DNA of 64,000 nucleotides from Roseomonas acroporae (GTDB taxonomy: Bacteria > Pseudomonadota > Alphaproteobacteria > Acetobacterales > Acetobacteraceae): contig NZ_JALPRX010000038.1 in the NCBI RefSeq assembly GCF_023223525.1, positions 1 to 64,000 of the forward strand, read 5' to 3'. Below the pieces are notes generated by a model that was given only the letters and a program-made list of their open reading frames with translations, ran no database searches and was not told the origin of the DNA. The position numbers and the translations under genes are program-made. How positions within the stretch are numbered: position 1 is the stretch's first letter; every line of letters starts with the position of its first letter. This document shows, piece by piece, positions 47,444-57,916 of the stretch.

Positions 47444-47828
47444 GCCGGTCCTCCCGTGTCGTGTCCGTCTTCCCGGCAGTCGAGGGCAAGACCTCCCGAT
47501 AGGCAAGACGGGGCGGGGCAAGACGGGGCAAGGCAAGGCGGGGCGAGGCGCAAGACAGGACGAGGCGGCCCGGCCGGCCTTGCGCCGGGGGCTCCGGCTG
47601 CCGACCTTCAGGGCAACCCGGCGGCGCGCCACGAGCCGCCGCCCGGGGCGGATCGCCGGCAGGCGGGCCGGCCGCAGGCGGGGCGTCGTGCCGGAACCTT
47701 CCGGCGCGGCACGCCGTCGGCGGCGCCGGCCCGGCGGCGTGAATCCGCCCCGCAACCCTTCGGCCATGGCGGCCCGGCGGCCCGACGGGACCGCTTCCGG
47801 CATGGCCGCGCCGATACCGGAAGCTCCC
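47444..47828. other. Divergent intergenic region with GC-rich tandem repeats
   Basis: 385 bp between divergent genes. It includes irregular direct repeats of GGCAAGACGGGGC (about 47500-47570) and a fragment resembling repeat module C near 47730-47750 (CCCGGCGGCGTGAATCCGC). Promoters for both flanking genes should lie here. Confidence 0.5.
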
Positions 47829-48827
47829 ATGCCCCCCTTCTCGATCCTCGACCTCGCGCCCGTGCCGCTGGGCCAGACCCCCGGCGACGCGCTGCGCCGC
47901 GCCCGCGCGCTGGCGCAGCACGCCGAGCGCCTGGGCTACCGCCGCTACTGGCTGGCCGAGCACCACAACATGACCGGCATCGCCAGCGCCGCCACCGCCG
48001 TCGCCATCGGCTACGTGGCGGAAGGGACCAGCACGATCCGCGTCGGCTCGGGCGGCATCATGCTGCCCAACCACTCGCCGCTGGTGATCGCCGAGCAGTT
48101 CGGCACGCTGGAATCGCTCTACCCGGGCCGCATCGACCTCGGCCTCGGCCGCGCCCCGGGGACGGACATGCGCACCCTGCGCGCGCTGCGCCGCGACCCC
48201 GCCGCCGCCGAGCACTTCCCGCAGGACGTGCTGGAGCTGCAGGCGCTGTTCGGCCCGGTGCAGCCGGGCCAGGCGATCCGTGCCGTGCCGGGGGCGGGGC
48301 TGGAGGTGCCGCTCTGGATCCTCGGCTCCTCGCTGTTCGGCGCGCAGCTCGCGGCGGTGCTGGGGCTGCCCTACGCCTTCGCCTCGCACTTCGCGCCGGA
48401 CGCGCTGGAGCCGGCGCTGGAGACCTATCGCCGCCACTTCAAGCCCGGCAAGCAGCTGCAGAAGCCCTACGCCATGGCCGGCGTGAACGTGGTGGTGGCG
48501 GATACCGACGCCGAGGCGCGGCGCCTCTTCACCTCGGCGCAGCAGAGCTTCACCAACCTGGTGCGCAACGCGCGCGGCCTGCTGCCGCCGCCGATCGACG
48601 ACATCGAGACCTACTGGTCGCCGGCCGAGAAGGCGCAGGCTTCCGGCATGCTCGCCTGCTCCTTCGTCGGCGCGCCGGAGACGGTGCGGGCGGGGCTCGC
48701 GGAATTCACGGCGCGGACGGGGGTGGACGAGCTGATGGTGGTCTCGGCCATCCACGACCAGCAGGCGCGGCTGCGCTCCTACGAGCTGCTGGCGGGGCTG
48801 CGGGGCGCGGCCGGCCCCGGCGCCTGA
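47829..48827 (+). CDS. LLM-class flavin-dependent oxidoreductase
   Basis: 332 residues from ATG 47829 ([15 protein letters not shown]). Luciferase-like TIM barrel: [22 protein letters not shown], then [42 protein letters not shown], typical of the YhbW-type group. It probably uses FMNH2/NAD(P)H; substrate unknown. The end ([24 protein letters not shown]) is also group-typical. Starts in the frame after a long non-coding leader. Confidence 0.9.
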   Translation: MPPFSILDLAPVPLGQTPGDALRRARALAQHAERLGYRRYWLAEHHNMTGIASAATAVAIGYVAEGTSTIRVGSGGIMLPNHSPLVIAEQFGTLESLYPGRIDLGLGRAPGTDMRTLRALRRDPAAAEHFPQDVLELQALFGPVQPGQAIRAVPGAGLEVPLWILGSSLFGAQLAAVLGLPYAFASHFAPDALEPALETYRRHFKPGKQLQKPYAMAGVNVVVADTDAEARRLFTSAQQSFTNLVRNARGLLPPPIDDIETYWSPAEKAQASGMLACSFVGAPETVRAGLAEFTARTGVDELMVVSAIHDQQARLRSYELLAGLRGAAGPGA

Positions 48828-48936
48828 GCGGCAGGCGCCGCACGGCACGGTTCCGCCACGCCGGCCGGTGCGGGCCGTGCCAATGGGGCGTGCCGGTGCC
48901 GGCGGGACGCGGCGACGCGGCCGCCGGCGGGCCGCC

Positions 48937-49539
48937 CTACCGGGCCGCCGCCGGCGGCGTGCCGACCGTGATGCGGACGAGGTCGTGTACGCCCCGTCCG
49001 CCGCGCTTCTCGCCCGGCACGGCGAGGCGCAGATGCGCCGGGTCGAGCGGCCGGCCGTCCACGCGCAGCGCGAGCAGCACCGGCTGGTTGCCGAATTCCG
49101 GCGCGATCTCGCCCAGCGCCAGGACCGCCGTGTAGCCGTCGCTTCCCGTCAGCACCACGATCTGGCGCACCTGCTCGCGCACCGCGGCCGGATCGACCGC
49201 GCCGGCCTCGACGAGGACCGACCAGAGCAGCGGCCCCTCGGCGGTCCGGGAGGCGGTGCCGTGACCGGCCGGCAACGGCGCCGACACCGCCGGCAGCGCG
49301 GCCAGCGCCGCCGGCGTCAGGACCCGCGTCGGGCCGCCTTCGCGGCCGACCGCGATGCCGGCCGCCGCCGCTTCCGGCGCGGCCGGCGCCGCGCCGCCCA
49401 CCTGCTGGCTGCCCACCTGCTGGCTGCCCACCTGCTGGCTGCCCACCTGCTGGCTGTGGGACGGCACGGGCGCGAGCCAGGCCAGGACGCCGAGCAGGGC
49501 GCCGGCCAGCCTCGCGGCGGGGCGGAAGGGCGGCCGCAT
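48937..49539 (-). CDS. Exported protein with SQQVG repeats and molybdopterin-oxidoreductase-like domain
   Basis: 200 residues from ATG 49539; GTG 49557, overlapping the glcB stop as GTGA, is an alternative. The signal peptide ([21 protein letters not shown]) is followed by four SQQVG repeats. The remainder resembles the non-catalytic SUOX/YedY-type fold: [46 protein letters not shown], then [23 protein letters not shown]. No cofactor cysteine is visible, so it is probably not catalytic. It follows glcB by 15 bp or overlaps it. Confidence 0.65.
   Translation of the reverse strand: MRPPFRPAARLAGALLGVLAWLAPVPSHSQQVGSQQVGSQQVGSQQVGGAAPAAPEAAAAGIAVGREGGPTRVLTPAALAALPAVSAPLPAGHGTASRTAEGPLLWSVLVEAGAVDPAAVREQVRQIVVLTGSDGYTAVLALGEIAPEFGNQPVLLALRVDGRPLDPAHLRLAVPGEKRGGRGVHDLVRITVGTPPAAAR
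49396..49455. repeat. 15-bp tandem repeat (four copies) encoding SQQVG
   Basis: Four exact or near-exact copies of GCCCACCTGCTGGCT inside the exported-protein gene. The length is a multiple of three, so copy-number change would keep the frame. Confidence 0.9.
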
Positions 49540-49553
49540 CGCGCGGGCGGGCC

Positions 49554-51731
49554 TCACCCCTTCGCCTGCCGCGCCTTCTCCTCGCGGCGGCGGCGGGTGA
49601 GGATCGCCTCGGTGTAGCCGTTCGGCTCCTTCGTGCCCTGAAAGATCAGGTCGCAGGCGGCCTGGAAGGCGATGGAGCCGGCGAAGTCCGGCGCCATGGG
49701 CCTGTAGAGCGGGTCGCCCGCGTTCTGGCGGTCCACCACGGCGGCCATGCGCTCCAGCGTCTCGCGCACCTGCGCCTCGGTGCAGACGCCGTGGCGCAGC
49801 CAGTTGGCGATGTGCTGGGAGGAGATGCGCAGCGTCGCGCGGTCCTCCATCAGCCCGACATCGTGGATGTCGGGCACCTTGGAGCAGCCGACGCCCTGGT
49901 CGATCCAGCGCACCACGTAGCCGAGGATGCCCTGGGCGTTGTTGTCCAGCTCCGCCTTCACGTCGGCCGGCGCGAAATTGGTGTTGGCGGCCAGCGGCAC
50001 GGTCAGGATGTCGGAGAGCTTCGCGCGCTTGCCGCCTTTCGCGATCTCCTCCTGCCGGGCCGCGACGTCCACCTCGTGGTAGTGCAGCGCGTGCAGCGTG
50101 GCGGCGGTGGGGGAGGGGACCCAGGCGGTGTTGGCGCCCGCCTTCGGGTGGCCGACCTTCTGCTGCAGCATCGCCGCCATGGCGTCGGGCGCGGCCCACA
50201 TGCCCTTGCCGATCTGCGCCCGGCCACGCAGGCCGCAGGCGAGGCCGACATCGACGTTGTTCTCCTCGTAGGCCTTGATCCAGGGCTGGTTGCGCATCTC
50301 CTCCTTGCGCACCACCGGGCCGGCTTCCATGTCGGTGTGGATCTCGTCGCCGGTGCGGTCGAGGAAGCCGGTGTTGATGAAGGCCACGCGGTCCTTCGCG
50401 GCCCGGATGCAGGCGGCGAGGTTGACGGTGGTCCGCCGCTCCTCGTCCATGATGCCCATCTTGAGCGTGTTGGGCGCGAGGCCGAGGGCCTCCTCGACGC
50501 GGCCGAACAGCTCGTTCGCCCAGGCCACCTCGTCCGGCCCGTGCATCTTGGGCTTGACGATGTAGACCGAGCCGGTGCGGCTGTTCCTGTCCTTCCGCGT
50601 GCCACGCAGGTCGTGGATCGCGATCGCCGAGGTGACGAGCGCGTCGATCATCGTCTCCGGCACCTCGGCGCCGTCCAGCGTGACGATGTCGGTCATCATG
50701 TGGTGGCCGACGTTGCGCACCAGCAGCACGGCGCGGCCGGGCAGGGTGAGCTCGCCGCCGGCGGGCTTCGTCCAGCTGCGGTCCGGCTCCAGCCGGCGGG
50801 TCATGCTGCGCCCGCCCTTCTCGAAGGTGTCCGCGAGGTCGCCCTTCATCAGGCCGAGCCAGTTGCGGTAGGCCAGCACCTTGTCCTCGGCATCCACCGC
50901 GGCGATGGAATCCTCGAAGTCGATGATGGTGCTGAGCGCGGCCTCGACCACGATGTCGGCGACGCCGGCGGCGTCCGTCTTCCCGATCGGGTGGGCGTGG
51001 TCGACGCGGATGTCGAGGTGCAGCCCGTTGTGCGCGAGCAGGATCGAGGACGGGGCGGCCGCCTCGCCCTGGTAGCCGACGAGCTGCGCCGGATCGGCCA
51101 GCCCCGCCGCGCCGCCGCCCTTCAGCGCGACCGAGAGGGCGCCGTCCGCGACCTTGTAGGCCGTGGCGTCGGCGTGCGAGGCGCCGCCGGCCAGCGGTGC
51201 GGCACGGTCGAGCAGGGCCCGGCCATAGGCGATCACCTTCTCGCCGCGCTTCGGGTTGAAGCCCTTGCCGCGTTCGGCGCCGTCCGCCTCGGGGATCGCG
51301 TCGGTGCCGTAGAGCGCGTCGTACAGGCTGCCCCAGCGGGCATTCGCGGCGTTCAGCGCGTAGCGCGCGTTGGTGATCGGCACCACGAGCTGCGGTCCGG
51401 CCTGGCGGGCGATCTCGGGATCGACATTCGCCGTGGCGGCGGCGAATTCCGGCGGCTCGGGCAGCTTGTAGCCGATCTCCTCGAGGAAGCGCGTGTAGGC
51501 GGCGACGTCGATCGGCCGGGCCGGGTTCGCACGGTGCCAGTCGTCGATCTTCGCCTGCAGCGCGTCGCGGTGGGCGAGCAGCGCGGCGTTGCGGGGGGCG
51601 AGGTCGCGCAGGATGGATTCCATCGCCGACCAGAAGCGGGCCGGCTCGACGCCGGTGCCCGGCAGCGCCTCGGTGTCGATGAAGTTCCGCAGCACCGGCG
51701 CGACGCCGAGGCTCCCTTTCTCGTCTGCCAT
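49554..51731 (-). CDS. glcB: Malate synthase G
   Basis: 725 residues from ATG 51731 ([15 protein letters not shown]); an upstream in-frame ATG at 51767 is unlikely. Glyoxylate + acetyl-CoA to malate in the glyoxylate cycle. Catalytic regions are visible: [17 protein letters not shown] (Mg site), [23 protein letters not shown]-like C-terminal segment and [39 protein letters not shown]. The size equals isoform G, distinct from the shorter malate synthase A. The isocitrate lyase gene is not nearby. Confidence 0.95.
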   Translation of the reverse strand: MADEKGSLGVAPVLRNFIDTEALPGTGVEPARFWSAMESILRDLAPRNAALLAHRDALQAKIDDWHRANPARPIDVAAYTRFLEEIGYKLPEPPEFAAATANVDPEIARQAGPQLVVPITNARYALNAANARWGSLYDALYGTDAIPEADGAERGKGFNPKRGEKVIAYGRALLDRAAPLAGGASHADATAYKVADGALSVALKGGGAAGLADPAQLVGYQGEAAAPSSILLAHNGLHLDIRVDHAHPIGKTDAAGVADIVVEAALSTIIDFEDSIAAVDAEDKVLAYRNWLGLMKGDLADTFEKGGRSMTRRLEPDRSWTKPAGGELTLPGRAVLLVRNVGHHMMTDIVTLDGAEVPETMIDALVTSAIAIHDLRGTRKDRNSRTGSVYIVKPKMHGPDEVAWANELFGRVEEALGLAPNTLKMGIMDEERRTTVNLAACIRAAKDRVAFINTGFLDRTGDEIHTDMEAGPVVRKEEMRNQPWIKAYEENNVDVGLACGLRGRAQIGKGMWAAPDAMAAMLQQKVGHPKAGANTAWVPSPTAATLHALHYHEVDVAARQEEIAKGGKRAKLSDILTVPLAANTNFAPADVKAELDNNAQGILGYVVRWIDQGVGCSKVPDIHDVGLMEDRATLRISSQHIANWLRHGVCTEAQVRETLERMAAVVDRQNAGDPLYRPMAPDFAGSIAFQAACDLIFQGTKEPNGYTEAILTRRRREEKARQAKG

Positions 51732-52038
51732 GGGCAAGCACCCTCTCCAGGCCACGCCCGGAGCCAACGGGCCCGGGACCGCATCGGCTCGTCTTTAGGT
51801 GCAATCGGATGGCCGGTGAAGGGGCGGCGGCGGGGCCGCGAACGCAAGTGCCCGGGAGCGGCCCTGCCGGCGGCCGGGCATCCGGCGGCGGAGTGCCGGG
51901 CAGCGGACGCGGGGGTGCCGATGCCGGGAGAGGGTAACGGGGGGGTAAGGCGCGGGGACGTGGCCCCGGCCGGCCGTGTCGGTCAGCGCCGGCCCTGGCA
52001 GCGCCGGCCCTGGGCGGGCCGGCGGGCGTGGCGGCCGA
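51732..52038. other. Intergenic region upstream of glcB
   Basis: 307 bp between two minus-strand genes, GC-rich. It includes a probable leader for glcB. No repeat, terminator or ORF is evident. Confidence 0.4.
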
Positions 52039-52746
52039 TCAGACGGCGCCCTTGCGCTGCACGACGACGACCGCCGTGCGGGCCAGGATGTGCAGGTCCT
52101 TGCGCAGCGAGGGGTTGTCGACATAGGCGACGTCCAGCGCCACGCGGGTGGCGTAGGTGGTGTCGCTGCGGCCGCTCACCTGCCACAGCCCGGTGATGCC
52201 GGGGCGGACCTGCTTGTAGGCGTGGGCGGCGGGACCGTAGTGGCCGTCCAGCTCCTTCTGCACGACCGGGCGGGGCCCGACCAGGCTCATCTCGCCGCGC
52301 AGGACGTTGATCAGCTGCGGCAGCTCGTCGAGGCTGGTGGCGCGCAGGATGCGGCCGATCCGGGTGACGCGCGGGTCGTTCCGGAGCTTCTGGGTGGCTT
52401 CCCATTCGGCGCGCGCCGCGGGGTCGGTGCGCAGCAGCTCGGCGAGGATGCGGTCCCCGTCGGGGCGCATGCTGCGGAACTTCAGGCAGCCGAAGTAGCG
52501 GCCGCCGCGCCCGATGCGGCGATGGGCGAAGAAGATCGGCCCGCGATCCTCGGCCCAGATCAGCAGCGCGATCAGCAGGAAGGCCGGCGACGCGGCCAGC
52601 AGCAGCAGGCCCGCCGAACCGACATCGAAGCCGCGCTTGAGGAGAGGCCGCAACCGGTGGCGCAGACCCGTCCTGGACAGACCGAGGCCCGGTCCGACCA
52701 GCGTCGACTTCTCCGCATCCGGAAGTTGTTGAGGCTGGAGGAACAT
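52039..52746 (-). CDS. Undecaprenyl-phosphate sugar phosphotransferase (sugar transferase)
   Basis: 235 residues from ATG 52746. One membrane segment ([25 protein letters not shown]) precedes the conserved catalytic domain: [49 protein letters not shown] and [19 protein letters not shown]. It transfers a sugar phosphate to undecaprenyl phosphate, starting an exopolysaccharide or O-antigen repeat (WbaP/ExoY/PssZ-type). No polymerase or flippase is nearby. The upstream region is AT-rich. Confidence 0.92.
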   Translation of the reverse strand: MFLQPQQLPDAEKSTLVGPGLGLSRTGLRHRLRPLLKRGFDVGSAGLLLLAASPAFLLIALLIWAEDRGPIFFAHRRIGRGGRYFGCLKFRSMRPDGDRILAELLRTDPAARAEWEATQKLRNDPRVTRIGRILRATSLDELPQLINVLRGEMSLVGPRPVVQKELDGHYGPAAHAYKQVRPGITGLWQVSGRSDTTYATRVALDVAYVDNPSLRKDLHILARTAVVVVQRKGAV

Positions 52747-53225
52747 GCTGAATGCTCGCTCTACAGGTACGGTGAAAAGGTTTTCAGCGGCTTTCCTGGA
52801 CGATGCCAAGGCAATGCACTTTATAGTTGCATGAGGTTTATTGAATCCACTCTTCAGTGGGCGATCGATGATCGAGGCATCGTGTGAGCGTGGCGGCCCT
52901 GGCGGCAACCAGGGGACTCCCCGATGTCTGCTGCGCCGCAGCATCGTCGTTATCGCATCAGTATTCAAGTAATTTAGTGCGGCGTTAGCACTTCCCCCCG
53001 TCACCCTTGCCGGACGCAGGGGAGCATAGCCGGCTTTCTGCCGCACTGCACAAAAACGTGCCCGGTCTCCGGACGACAGGAAGGGCCGCCAGGAGGGGCG
53101 ATTGTGACGTGACGTGAAAAGTACGAAATCGTACAAAGAGGCTTGGCGCGTTTCCCGGCCCGAGGCGCCGGTCGGGATGCGCGCACCCCGCGAGACATGC
53201 CCGCGTCAGGTCAGGACCGCCCGAC
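52747..53225. other. AT-richer intergenic region between divergent genes
   Basis: 479 bp. The part 52747-53000 is much less GC-rich (TTTATAGTTGCATGAGG, TTCAAGTAATTTAGTGC) and probably contains the sugar transferase promoter. The rest up to 53225 belongs to the divergent GntR gene leader. A short inverted repeat TACGAAATCGTA lies at 53122-53133. No gene was recognised. Confidence 0.5.
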
Positions 53226-53972
53226 ATGGACACCTTCCAGGCCTGCAGCCCCGTCGGCCATGCGCTCGGCGCCAACGGGGAATTGCCGGAAGGGCTCGGC
53301 CTGCTGCCGGTGCGGCCGCGCACCATGGTGGAGCAGGCGGCCCAGGCCATCCTCGCCGCCGCCGCCCGCGGCACCTTCCTGCCGGGCGACCGGCTGGTCG
53401 AGGCCGAGATCGCCCGCGACCTCGGCATCAGCCGCGTGCCGGTGCGCGAGGCGCTCCGGCAACTGGAGAGCCAGGGCATCCTCGTCAACGCACCCTACAA
53501 GGGCATGCGCCTCACGCCTGTGACGAATCGCACCGCCCGGAACCTGATCCGGGTGCGCCAGTCGATCGAGACGCTCGCCATCGCCGAGACCGTCGCGCAC
53601 GGCGCCGAGGAGGCGCTGGACGGGATGCGTGCCTCGCTGCCCTCGCTGCGCGCGGCGGTGGCGGACGGCGACCGGGGCCGGCTCGGCGAGGCGGAGCGGG
53701 AGTTCCACCACCAGCTCTGCGCCGCCGCGGACAATCCGATCCTGCTCCGGGTCTGGCGGGGGCTCGGACACCAGATGCTGCTGCTGTGGGGCCTCATCCA
53801 CGCCGAGATCGATCCCGCGACGCTGGCGGAGAACGCCGCCGCCGTGCTGGCGCGCATGGAGGCGGGCGATGCCCCGGGGGCCAGCCGGCTGCTGGTGCGG
53901 CACCTGGAAACGCAGATCGATCACGATTTCGAGGCGGCGCTGGCGCGGCGCCGGCAGGAGCGACGGCGCTAG
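53226..53972 (+). CDS. GntR-family (FadR/FCD) transcriptional regulator
   Basis: 248 residues. The winged HTH occupies about residues 38-105: GDRLVEAEIARDLGISRVPVREALRQLESQGIL. An FCD effector domain of about 140 residues follows, with the metal/ligand His pattern in EFHHQLCAAADNP and LLVRHLETQ. Such regulators respond to small carboxylates. The TAG stop lies in a repeat border. It is not obviously next to the gene it controls. Confidence 0.88.
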   Translation: MDTFQACSPVGHALGANGELPEGLGLLPVRPRTMVEQAAQAILAAAARGTFLPGDRLVEAEIARDLGISRVPVREALRQLESQGILVNAPYKGMRLTPVTNRTARNLIRVRQSIETLAIAETVAHGAEEALDGMRASLPSLRAAVADGDRGRLGEAEREFHHQLCAAADNPILLRVWRGLGHQMLLLWGLIHAEIDPATLAENAAAVLARMEAGDAPGASRLLVRHLETQIDHDFEAALARRRQERRR

Positions 53973-54240
53973 AGCGGATCGCCGTCGGGCGGACACGCCC
54001 GGCGGCGTGAATCCGCGCCGAGAACAACGAGCTACAGCGAACCGCAGTCCCAATCGGACTGCGGTTCGCTGTAGAGCCGTTCCGGCCTGACCGTATCGGG
54101 CCGGAACGGCTCCAGCTCTTTGGTTTCTCGCATTTTCCGGGTCGCTGGGTGAGCGCACTCGGCCTGAGAATGCTCTGGCCTTTGATCCGGCGCGTTTTCC
54201 GAGCCGCCGGGCGCGTGCGCTCGGCCCGGGAATGCTTCGG
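53970..54240. repeat. Modular palindromic repeat cluster C-D-B-A-A
   Basis: Module C at 53970-54013 (AGAGCGGATCGCC ... GCGTGAATCCGC), a D-like hairpin at 54034-54074 (ACAGCGAACCGCAGTC ... CGGTTCGCTGTA), B at 54071-54120 (TAGAGCCGTTCCGGCCTGA ...), A at 54129-54176 and a second A at 54188-54240. The remainder to 54438 includes another D-like unit near 54285-54322. Confidence 0.85.
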
Positions 54241-54438
54241 GGCGTGTCGGCGGAGGGCGGGCGGCACGGGAACAGCGGAATCCGGTGCGCCGCGGTCCCG
54301 ACCGGATGGCGGTGCGCCGCCATCGGCGCGCGTCCGACGCCCGGATGCGGGCCGGGCGGCGACGTGCGATGACAGGCGCCGCGGCGCCCCGGCCGATCCG
54401 CGGGCCCGCGCCGCCGACCTGACGAGGAGCCACCCACG

Positions 54439-56064
54439 ATGCACGCCGCGCTGCCCCCCGTGATCACCCAGAACTGGCGGGTCGCGAAGCCCGCCGCACG
54501 CGGCCGGCGGGGCGTGGTGGTGACGCAGGCGGCGCCCGCCGCCGAGGCTGGCCTCGCCATGCTGGAGGCGGGCGGCACCGCCGCCGACGCGGCCGTGGCC
54601 GCCGCCTTCGCCCTCGCCGCGATGGAGCCGTGGAACAGCGGCCTCGGCGGTATCGGCTTCGCGCAGGTGCAGGCGCCGGGCGCGGCGGCCGAGACGCTGG
54701 ATTTCGGCCCGGTGGCGCCCGCCGGGCTCGACCCCGCCGCCTTCCCGCTGACCGGGCGCGACCGGCAGGAGCTGTTCACCTGGCCGGAGGTGGAGGGCGA
54801 CCGCAACATCCACGGCCCGCTCTCCCCGGTGATCCCCTCCGCCGTCGCCGGCTATGCCCTGCTGCATGAGCGGCACGGCCGGCTGCCGCTGCGCGAGGTG
54901 CTCGCCCCCGCCGTGGCGCTGGCCCGGCGCGGCCTGCCGGCGGACTGGTTCACCACCCTGAAGGTCGCCGCCTCCGCGTCGCTGCTGCGCCTCTACCCCG
55001 AGAGCGCGCGGATCTACCTGCCGAACGGGCTGCCGCCGACCGCGCCCTACAGCGGCACGCCCGGCTGCTTCGTCCTCGGCCGCCTGCCGGATACGCTGGA
55101 GCGGCTGCGGGAGGCCGGGCTGCGCGACTTCTACGAGGGCGAGGTGGCGGCGGCGATGGTGGCCGACCTGCGCGAGGCGGGCGGGGTGATCGGCGCGGCC
55201 GACCTCGCCGGCTGCCGCGCCCGCGTGCTGCCGGCGCTGACCGTGGACTGGCGCGGCCGGCAGGTGCATCTCGCCAACGGCCTGACCGCGGCGCCGACGC
55301 TGCGCCGCGTGCTCGCCGCCACCGAGGCGGCGCCCTTCGACGGCGAGGAGCCCGGGCCCGCCTGGTACGCCGCCGCCGCCGTCGCGCTGCGCGAGGCCTA
55401 CGTGGAGCGGCTCGGCGATGCCGGGCCGGGCGATGCCGGGCCGGGTGACGCCGGGTCGGGCGATTCCGGTGGCGACGGGCGGGAGCCGGCCGATGGCTGC
55501 ACCACGCACCTCTCGGTGGTGGATGCGGAGGGCATGGCGGTGGCGATGACCACCACGCTGCTCTCCTCGATGGGCAGTCGCCTGGTGCTGCCGCGTTCCG
55601 GCGTGCTGCTGAACAACGGCGTGATGTGGTTCGACCCGCGCCCCGGCCGCCCGAACTCGATCGCGCCGGGGCGGCGGCCACTGACCAACATGTGCCCCGT
55701 GATCGCCTCGCGCGAAGGCGGCGCGGCGGCCGAGATCGTCTGCGGCGCCTCCGGCGGGCGGCGGATCATGGCGGCGGTGTTCCAGATGCTCGCCTTCGTC
55801 GGCGGCTTCGGCATGGACCTCGAGCGGGCCGCGCATCATCCGCGGATCGACGTCTCCGGCCCCGACCGGATCGGCGCCGACCGGCGTCTGCCCGAGCCCG
55901 TGCTGGCGGCGCTGCGCGAGGCGGGCCCGGTGGACGTGGTCGAGCACGGCGTGCTGCCGATCAATTTCGCCTGCCCGAACCTGATCCGCCTCGCCCCGGA
56001 TGGCGGGCGCGTCGGCATCAGCGACGTGATGTCGCCCTGGAGCGCCGGGCTGGCGCAGGCCTGA
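54439..56064 (+). CDS. Gamma-glutamyltransferase family protein
   Basis: 541 residues in the Ntn-hydrolase GGT fold. The predicted autoprocessing nucleophile is Thr355 in GCTTHLSVVDAEGMAVAMT. The glycine-rich substrate site SGGRRIMAAVFQ and the GVMWFDPRPG loop are conserved. No signal peptide is obvious, unlike classical periplasmic GGT, so it may act in the cytosol on gamma-glutamyl amides. A GDAGPGDAGPGDAGSGDSGG run lies just before the cleavage site. Nucleophile and length support the family. Confidence 0.88.
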   Translation: MHAALPPVITQNWRVAKPAARGRRGVVVTQAAPAAEAGLAMLEAGGTAADAAVAAAFALAAMEPWNSGLGGIGFAQVQAPGAAAETLDFGPVAPAGLDPAAFPLTGRDRQELFTWPEVEGDRNIHGPLSPVIPSAVAGYALLHERHGRLPLREVLAPAVALARRGLPADWFTTLKVAASASLLRLYPESARIYLPNGLPPTAPYSGTPGCFVLGRLPDTLERLREAGLRDFYEGEVAAAMVADLREAGGVIGAADLAGCRARVLPALTVDWRGRQVHLANGLTAAPTLRRVLAATEAAPFDGEEPGPAWYAAAAVALREAYVERLGDAGPGDAGPGDAGSGDSGGDGREPADGCTTHLSVVDAEGMAVAMTTTLLSSMGSRLVLPRSGVLLNNGVMWFDPRPGRPNSIAPGRRPLTNMCPVIASREGGAAAEIVCGASGGRRIMAAVFQMLAFVGGFGMDLERAAHHPRIDVSGPDRIGADRRLPEPVLAALREAGPVDVVEHGVLPINFACPNLIRLAPDGGRVGISDVMSPWSAGLAQA

Positions 56065-56326
56065 TGCGCCACGCCGGCCCGGCCCGCGGCGGTCGCGCGG
56101 CATCCGGGCGGCGCCGCCCGCGCCGCGCCGGCCGTCGGAGCGGGGCCGGCAGGGCGCACCGTTCCGTTAACGCCGGATGCGAATTCACGATTATTGACGC
56201 CCGGCAACGCTTCGCCCGGCGCTTCTAACGCGCCCTGTCCGCGCATCTGCCGCAGCATCGGCCCATGGCGGCTGGATGACGGCGCCGCCCCGGGCGGCGG
56301 CTCCGGCTTCGGAAGGGCAGGGCAGG

Positions 56327-56797
56327 ATGTACAGCATCATGAAAGGGCGCATGGCACCCGGTTGCGGCGCGGAAGGGATCTTCGTCGACGTCTCGGCGGA
56401 CCGCGAGTGCAGCGTGGTGCTGATGGAGCATGGCGGCCAGCTGGCCTCCGGCCTGACGCCGTTCTGCGACTACCTCCAGCTCGAGATCGAGTCGGTGCGC
56501 AACGGCGCCGGCCTGGAGCTGGCGCTGCAGGTGCTGCGGCCGGTGGCGGTGGTGGCCGAGGTCGGGTCGGACCTGCGCCGCATCAGCGAGGTGATCGAGA
56601 CGGTCGCGCGCCATGACCGGAGCCTGCCGCTGCTGCTGGTGATGGTGGACCAGCCAGACACGCGCGGCACCGCGCTCGCCGCCGGGCGGCAGTGGCAGCT
56701 CGCCACGCTGAGCACCGTGGCCAGCAACGCCGCGGCGAGCCGGATGATGGACTTCCTGGCGGATGCGGGGCGGGTGGCCGGGATCTGGAGCGACTGA
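56327..56797 (+). CDS. Hypothetical protein
   Basis: 156 residues from ATG 56327 after an AAGGGCAGGG site; ATG 56276 is an alternative. The sequence has no membrane segment and a few repeated hydrophobic strands: LASGLTPFCDYLQLEIESV, LQVLRPVAVVAEVGSDLRRISEVIETVARHDRSLPLLLVMVDQPD. The pattern is faintly response-regulator-like, but the phospho-acceptor Asp is not evident. No family recognised. Confidence 0.55.
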   Translation: MYSIMKGRMAPGCGAEGIFVDVSADRECSVVLMEHGGQLASGLTPFCDYLQLEIESVRNGAGLELALQVLRPVAVVAEVGSDLRRISEVIETVARHDRSLPLLLVMVDQPDTRGTALAAGRQWQLATLSTVASNAAASRMMDFLADAGRVAGIWSD

Positions 56798-56899
56798 TCC
56801 GGGCGGGAGCGATGTCGCGCCGCGCCGGATCGGGGATGGACGCTGCGGGGCGGCGCCCGTCCGGCCGGGGCGGCGGCGCGGCACGGCAGGCGCCCGGCG

Positions 56900-57685
56900 T
56901 CATGACGCCGCGGCGACCGCGCCGCTGAAGGGGCAGGCGCCGCGGCGTCGGCGGCGCGCGGCCACGGCGTAGCGGCCCGGCACGGCATCCGGCTCCAGGT
57001 TCGGCACCACGATGTTGGCGTGGAATTCGGACCATTCCGCCTCGCCCATGCCGGCGAGGTCGGGCACCACCGCCATGCGCCGCATCGTCTCCTCGTGATA
57101 GGCGGCGCGCGGCAGGGGCTGGGCCTGCAGCAGCGGGTAGTCGGCGCGCAGCCGGACGGGGGAGTCGGTCCGGGTCAGGCGCAGGTTGGTGAAGAGCGGG
57201 CCGAACCAGTGGTCGGTCTCGACGATGCCCTCGAAGGGCACGCAGCCGCCCTGTGGCGGCAGGTTGGCGGGGGCGCGCAGCAGCAGGCTCCAGCCGGGCT
57301 GGCTGCGGGCCAGCAGGCCGGTCCAGACCTGCACCACGCCGGGCTCGGGCAGCGCCGTCAGGAAGGGCGGCGCGCAGCCGCGCAGATGCGGCGGGGCGGC
57401 GGCGTCGAAGCGGTCGCTGAAATGCGGGAATTGCGCGGCCGAGAGCGGCAGCCAGTCGTCCAGCTCGTCATAGGTCCAGAAGATCTCCTCGCCGTCCCAC
57501 AGCAGGCTGAGGTCGAGCGGCGCGAAGAGGTGCCAGCCGAAGCCGGCGGCGCTGGTCACCGCGTCGCAGTAGCGCGTCGCGCGGGTCGGCAGGGTGCCGG
57601 CCGCGGAGCGGTCGGCGGGCTGCGGCGGCAGCACCGATTCCACGGCGCGGAAGAAGGTGACGAGCGGCTGGCCGGGGTCGGGCAT
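56900..57685 (-). CDS. DUF6065-like protein of unknown function
   Basis: 261 residues. It resembles my recollection of DUF6065 proteins: AGFGWHLFAPLDLSLLWDG, IFWTYDELDDWLPL, GLLARSQPGWSLLLRAPANLP, GIVETDHWFGPLFTNLRLT, and terminal EEWSEFHANIVVPNLEPD-like. There is no signal peptide or membrane segment. The activity is unknown. It lies downstream on the same strand of the repeated small peptide gene, which may make the two functionally linked. Confidence 0.6.
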   Translation of the reverse strand: MPDPGQPLVTFFRAVESVLPPQPADRSAAGTLPTRATRYCDAVTSAAGFGWHLFAPLDLSLLWDGEEIFWTYDELDDWLPLSAAQFPHFSDRFDAAAPPHLRGCAPPFLTALPEPGVVQVWTGLLARSQPGWSLLLRAPANLPPQGGCVPFEGIVETDHWFGPLFTNLRLTRTDSPVRLRADYPLLQAQPLPRAAYHEETMRRMAVVPDLAGMGEAEWSEFHANIVVPNLEPDAVPGRYAVAARRRRRGACPFSGAVAAAS

Positions 57686-57916
57686 CGCGTGGTTCCAGCG
57701 TCCTCGGGGTGCGTGGCGGGGCGGCTTCGGCGGGCCCGGACCACGGGGCGTGGCGGGATGGGGCGCCGCCCCGGCCGGTAGGGAGCCGGTAGTAGGGCGG
57801 CGGCCGGCGGCTGGCCTTGCGGCCTCCCACGGGTGGTGCCGTCGCCGCCCGACGGGCAGGGCGGTGGGCCGTCAGGCGGCGCGGGCGATCCGTGGGAGGC
57901 CTGTCGGCGGCGTCGT

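Noticed and set aside
53122-53133. Short inverted repeat TACGAAATCGTA upstream of the GntR gene
   Set aside because: Could be an operator, but too short and without a second copy to call as a site.
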